Shown here piece after piece: positions 62,176 through 64,000 of a stretch of 64,000 nt of DNA. How positions within the stretch are numbered: the first letter of the stretch is position 1; the number at the start of each line of letters is the position of its first letter. A model generated the notes under the pieces. That model saw only the letters and a program-made list of their open reading frames with translations, did not search any database and was not told where the DNA came from. Source of the DNA: Meghimatium bilineatum (taxonomy: Eukaryota; Mollusca; Gastropoda; Stylommatophora; Philomycidae); assembly GCA_034231615.1 (NCBI GenBank), contig CM067310.1, positions 1,691,501-1,755,500 of the forward strand. The letters are read 5' to 3'. The position numbers and the translations under genes are program-made.

Positions 62176-62941
62176 GTAACTCACTGTTAACTACTTAATT
62201 CTATTCTTGGGTACAAATTCTCTGACCAGTAGTGAATGGTTTGCTGCACACTGCTTTTCATATGTCCAAAATATTTTATTTGTTTGATTTTTATTTTCTT
62301 CAATTCTTTTTTTCCTAGAACCTCTATTATTTTCCTAGAACCTAGAAATTTTATTAGAACCTCTTTGTTTTCTTATTCTTGATTAGGAACAAGGGTCACA
62401 ACACTGGGGGCATTCCCATATATGATCTTCTTGCTGTTCCGCCAGCCATCTAAAAGAATATAAGCTCTGTGTCCCAGTCAGTTGCTTATTGTACATTCTG
62501 ATATTTCCGGAGAGGGAGCACTTTCTCCCATCACCTCTATTCCCTCCCATTTTTATCATTTTCTAAATATGTACATTGTCTCATTCGATCTTGTCCTCAT
62601 CTTTTTGTCGGGTATCCATGACTGCTCTAATCAATTCATTCCTGTCTCTTCTTATCTCGGTGCCATTCACCAAGGCTTTACCAGCCAACACATAGACTCT
62701 TGTTTCCCCTGATCCCAGCATGACCCGGACAGTAGATCCATGTAATGCTCCGCAAGTTGTTGAGAAGAGTAACCCATTCAGTTCTAATCATACACGTTTC
62801 TATCTTGCACAGCATACTTTGAGAATAGAATCACTGAGTCCATTGGTGGTCGCTTCATCAGCCAAGTGAGAACTGCTGTCACCGACTTTATTTCCATTTT
62901 CATACTCGATATTGTAGTGGGTTACTCTGCTGACTTCTCGG
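62176..62941. other. RELCH intron 9, unassigned
   Basis: The minus strand at 62540-62930 has long readable stretches (for example LLFSTTCGALHGSTVRVML, GETRVYVLAGKALVNGTEI) with stops. It looks like decayed transposon protein but I cannot name the family. Confidence 0.4.
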
Positions 62942-63656
62942 CTAATTTCTTGCCACATATGTAGGCCACAAAACCCCAAACCACACCTGTTTTTTTCTTG
63001 CGTTACTGAACCGTCTGTGGTAATTATTGTGTGTCTTTGAGTGCTGCAGGATAAGTTCTTGAATCATTTCCTCTGTTCTGTTAGCAGCCCAGTCGCGGCA
63101 CTCTAACATTTTCTTTTCTTTCCTTGTTCTCTCTATTCTTTTATATATCCACATCCAAATGGCATCACATCTTTCTTCTGGCTGTTTGCTCATTGTCCAT
63201 GTTTCTGAGCCATACATTAATGTAGAGTAGATGTAGCATTTTATAATTCTCATTTTGTTTGTTTGTGATTTATTTCTTCATCTGCGTTCATTCTCAGACT
63301 CCCACTGGTTCTCTCTCTCGCAGTGCAATGGTCCTGCTAAATTTCCAGCAGGATGTAGTCCAGAGAATGGAAATGTGTTATGTCATTTTTTATTTATGCA
63401 AATGGCTCAACACATCCATCTTCAGTTTTTTTCTGATTTATTTAGATGTTTAAATGTTTCTGATATCATTAAAAGTACTTTTAGCCTTTCCTATTCTTCT
63501 TTTGAATTCTGTTTTGCATCTACCATCATTTGTGATTATGTCTCCAACATATAATAAACATGGGTTCATTACGGGATAATGTGTCCACACATATTTCAAT
63601 TTTTTAATATTAGGCTTGATGTCATGCAGCTTCCATGACATGGAGATAGAAAACAT
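62942..63656 (-). mobile_element. LINE family A fragment interrupted by a SINE
   Basis: Minus strand: 63656-63450 reads YVGDIITNDGRCKTEFKRRI and GKAKSTFNDIRNI; 63253-62942 reads MRIIKCYIYSTLMYGSETWT and WIYKRIERTRKEKKM. The SINE at 63276-63433 sits between. Same family as 18712-19485. Confidence 0.85.
63266..63443 (-). mobile_element. (GAA)n-tailed SINE with perfect 10-bp TSD
   Basis: A 158-bp element at 63276-63433. TGATTTATTT is at 63266-63275 and 63434-63443. The plus strand starts CTTCATCTGCGTTCATTCTC. This defines the length of the SINE family. Confidence 0.9.
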
Positions 63657-64000
63657 ACAGCTTCAGCTATCGATCATTCGTACTGCGTTCCACGTACTCA
63701 GAGCCCCCTCCCCCATTGGTCTTCCGGTGGAGAGGGAAGGAGAGCCTCTCAGTGCAATGGATGCAGTGTTGTATGAGGCTTTAGCAAAAGGTCTTTTCAT
63801 TAAATAATGTATGGTTTGTTTCGTTAAAAGTGTGGACACATTATTCCGTAAAGTACCGAAACTTGTCTACTTGTTGCAGCATGTATTTTTATATTTTGCA
63901 GTGATTTCTCCTCAATTTTACCCATTATCATTGCTTATATTTTTAACCTGACAACAGTTTCAAAGAAATATTTAATTTCAACTAGTATATAGAATAAACA
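63657..64000. other. Right edge, nothing firm
   Basis: A 63-codon plus ORF (63616-63807) shows no recognisable motif and overlaps the LINE end. The next RELCH exon was not found before 64000. Confidence 0.45.

Noticed and set aside
63616..63807. 63-codon plus ORF at the right edge
   Set aside because: Short, no motif, overlaps a minus-strand LINE end, and does not match the next RELCH segment.

Overview
This is a repeat-dense, AT-rich animal nuclear window. The introns are GT-AG. One gene is an unmistakable RELCH homologue, a gene found only in animals and their relatives. Non-LTR retrotransposon fragments, tRNA-derived SINEs, hAT-type MITEs and Tc1-like transposase relics fill most of the rest. 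Repeat style and LINE families suggest a mollusc, probably a gastropod; that is inference and the sequence does not name the species.

Layout. (1) 1-28.9 kb, minus strand: two tandem copies of one S-adenosylmethionine-dependent methyltransferase gene with an N-terminal winged-helix-like region. Copy A has exons 1-4 (10338 down to 2767) and runs off the left edge. Copy B is complete with five exons (28859 down to 19771, 351 codons plus stop). Exon lengths (173, 203, 120, 90 bp) and phases are identical in both copies. The 9.4 kb between them holds mostly tandem arrays and LINE/SINE pieces. (2) 29-37 kb: transposon debris, including an RNase H LINE, a DDE transposase relic, a hAT MITE with perfect target-site duplications, and several LINE 3' ends. 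(3) 37.7-38.6 kb, minus: a single long ORF of 269 codons with two PPxY motifs, not recognised. (4) 42.1-62.2 kb, plus: nine exons (513 codons, in frame throughout) of RELCH, the Rab11-binding LisH/coiled-coil/HEAT protein; the remaining HEAT exons lie beyond the right edge. (5) 62.2-64 kb: a LINE interrupted by a SINE.

The most striking signal is the behaviour of tandem repeats. About 40 minisatellites or duplications occur, and many start or end within a few tens of bases of an exon boundary. Examples are RELCH exon 2 donor, exon 4 donor, exon 5 acceptor, exon 7 donor and exon 9 acceptor, and methyltransferase exon 1 and 3 donors and exon 4 acceptors. Several units are visibly made from the splice site itself. 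Others are amplified from pieces of transposons (a LINE ORF, a LINE C-terminal tail, a SINE tail). Array-generating events therefore seem to copy whatever local sequence they strike, and many have landed on splice junctions. The 2.26-kb array ending at the RELCH exon 5 acceptor also stays open in the exon's reading frame.

The genes show no shared pathway. The methyltransferase is a bacterial-like class I enzyme of unknown substrate. RELCH works in Rab11-dependent cholesterol transfer from recycling endosomes to the trans-Golgi network. No rRNA, CRISPR or convincing functional tRNA gene was seen.
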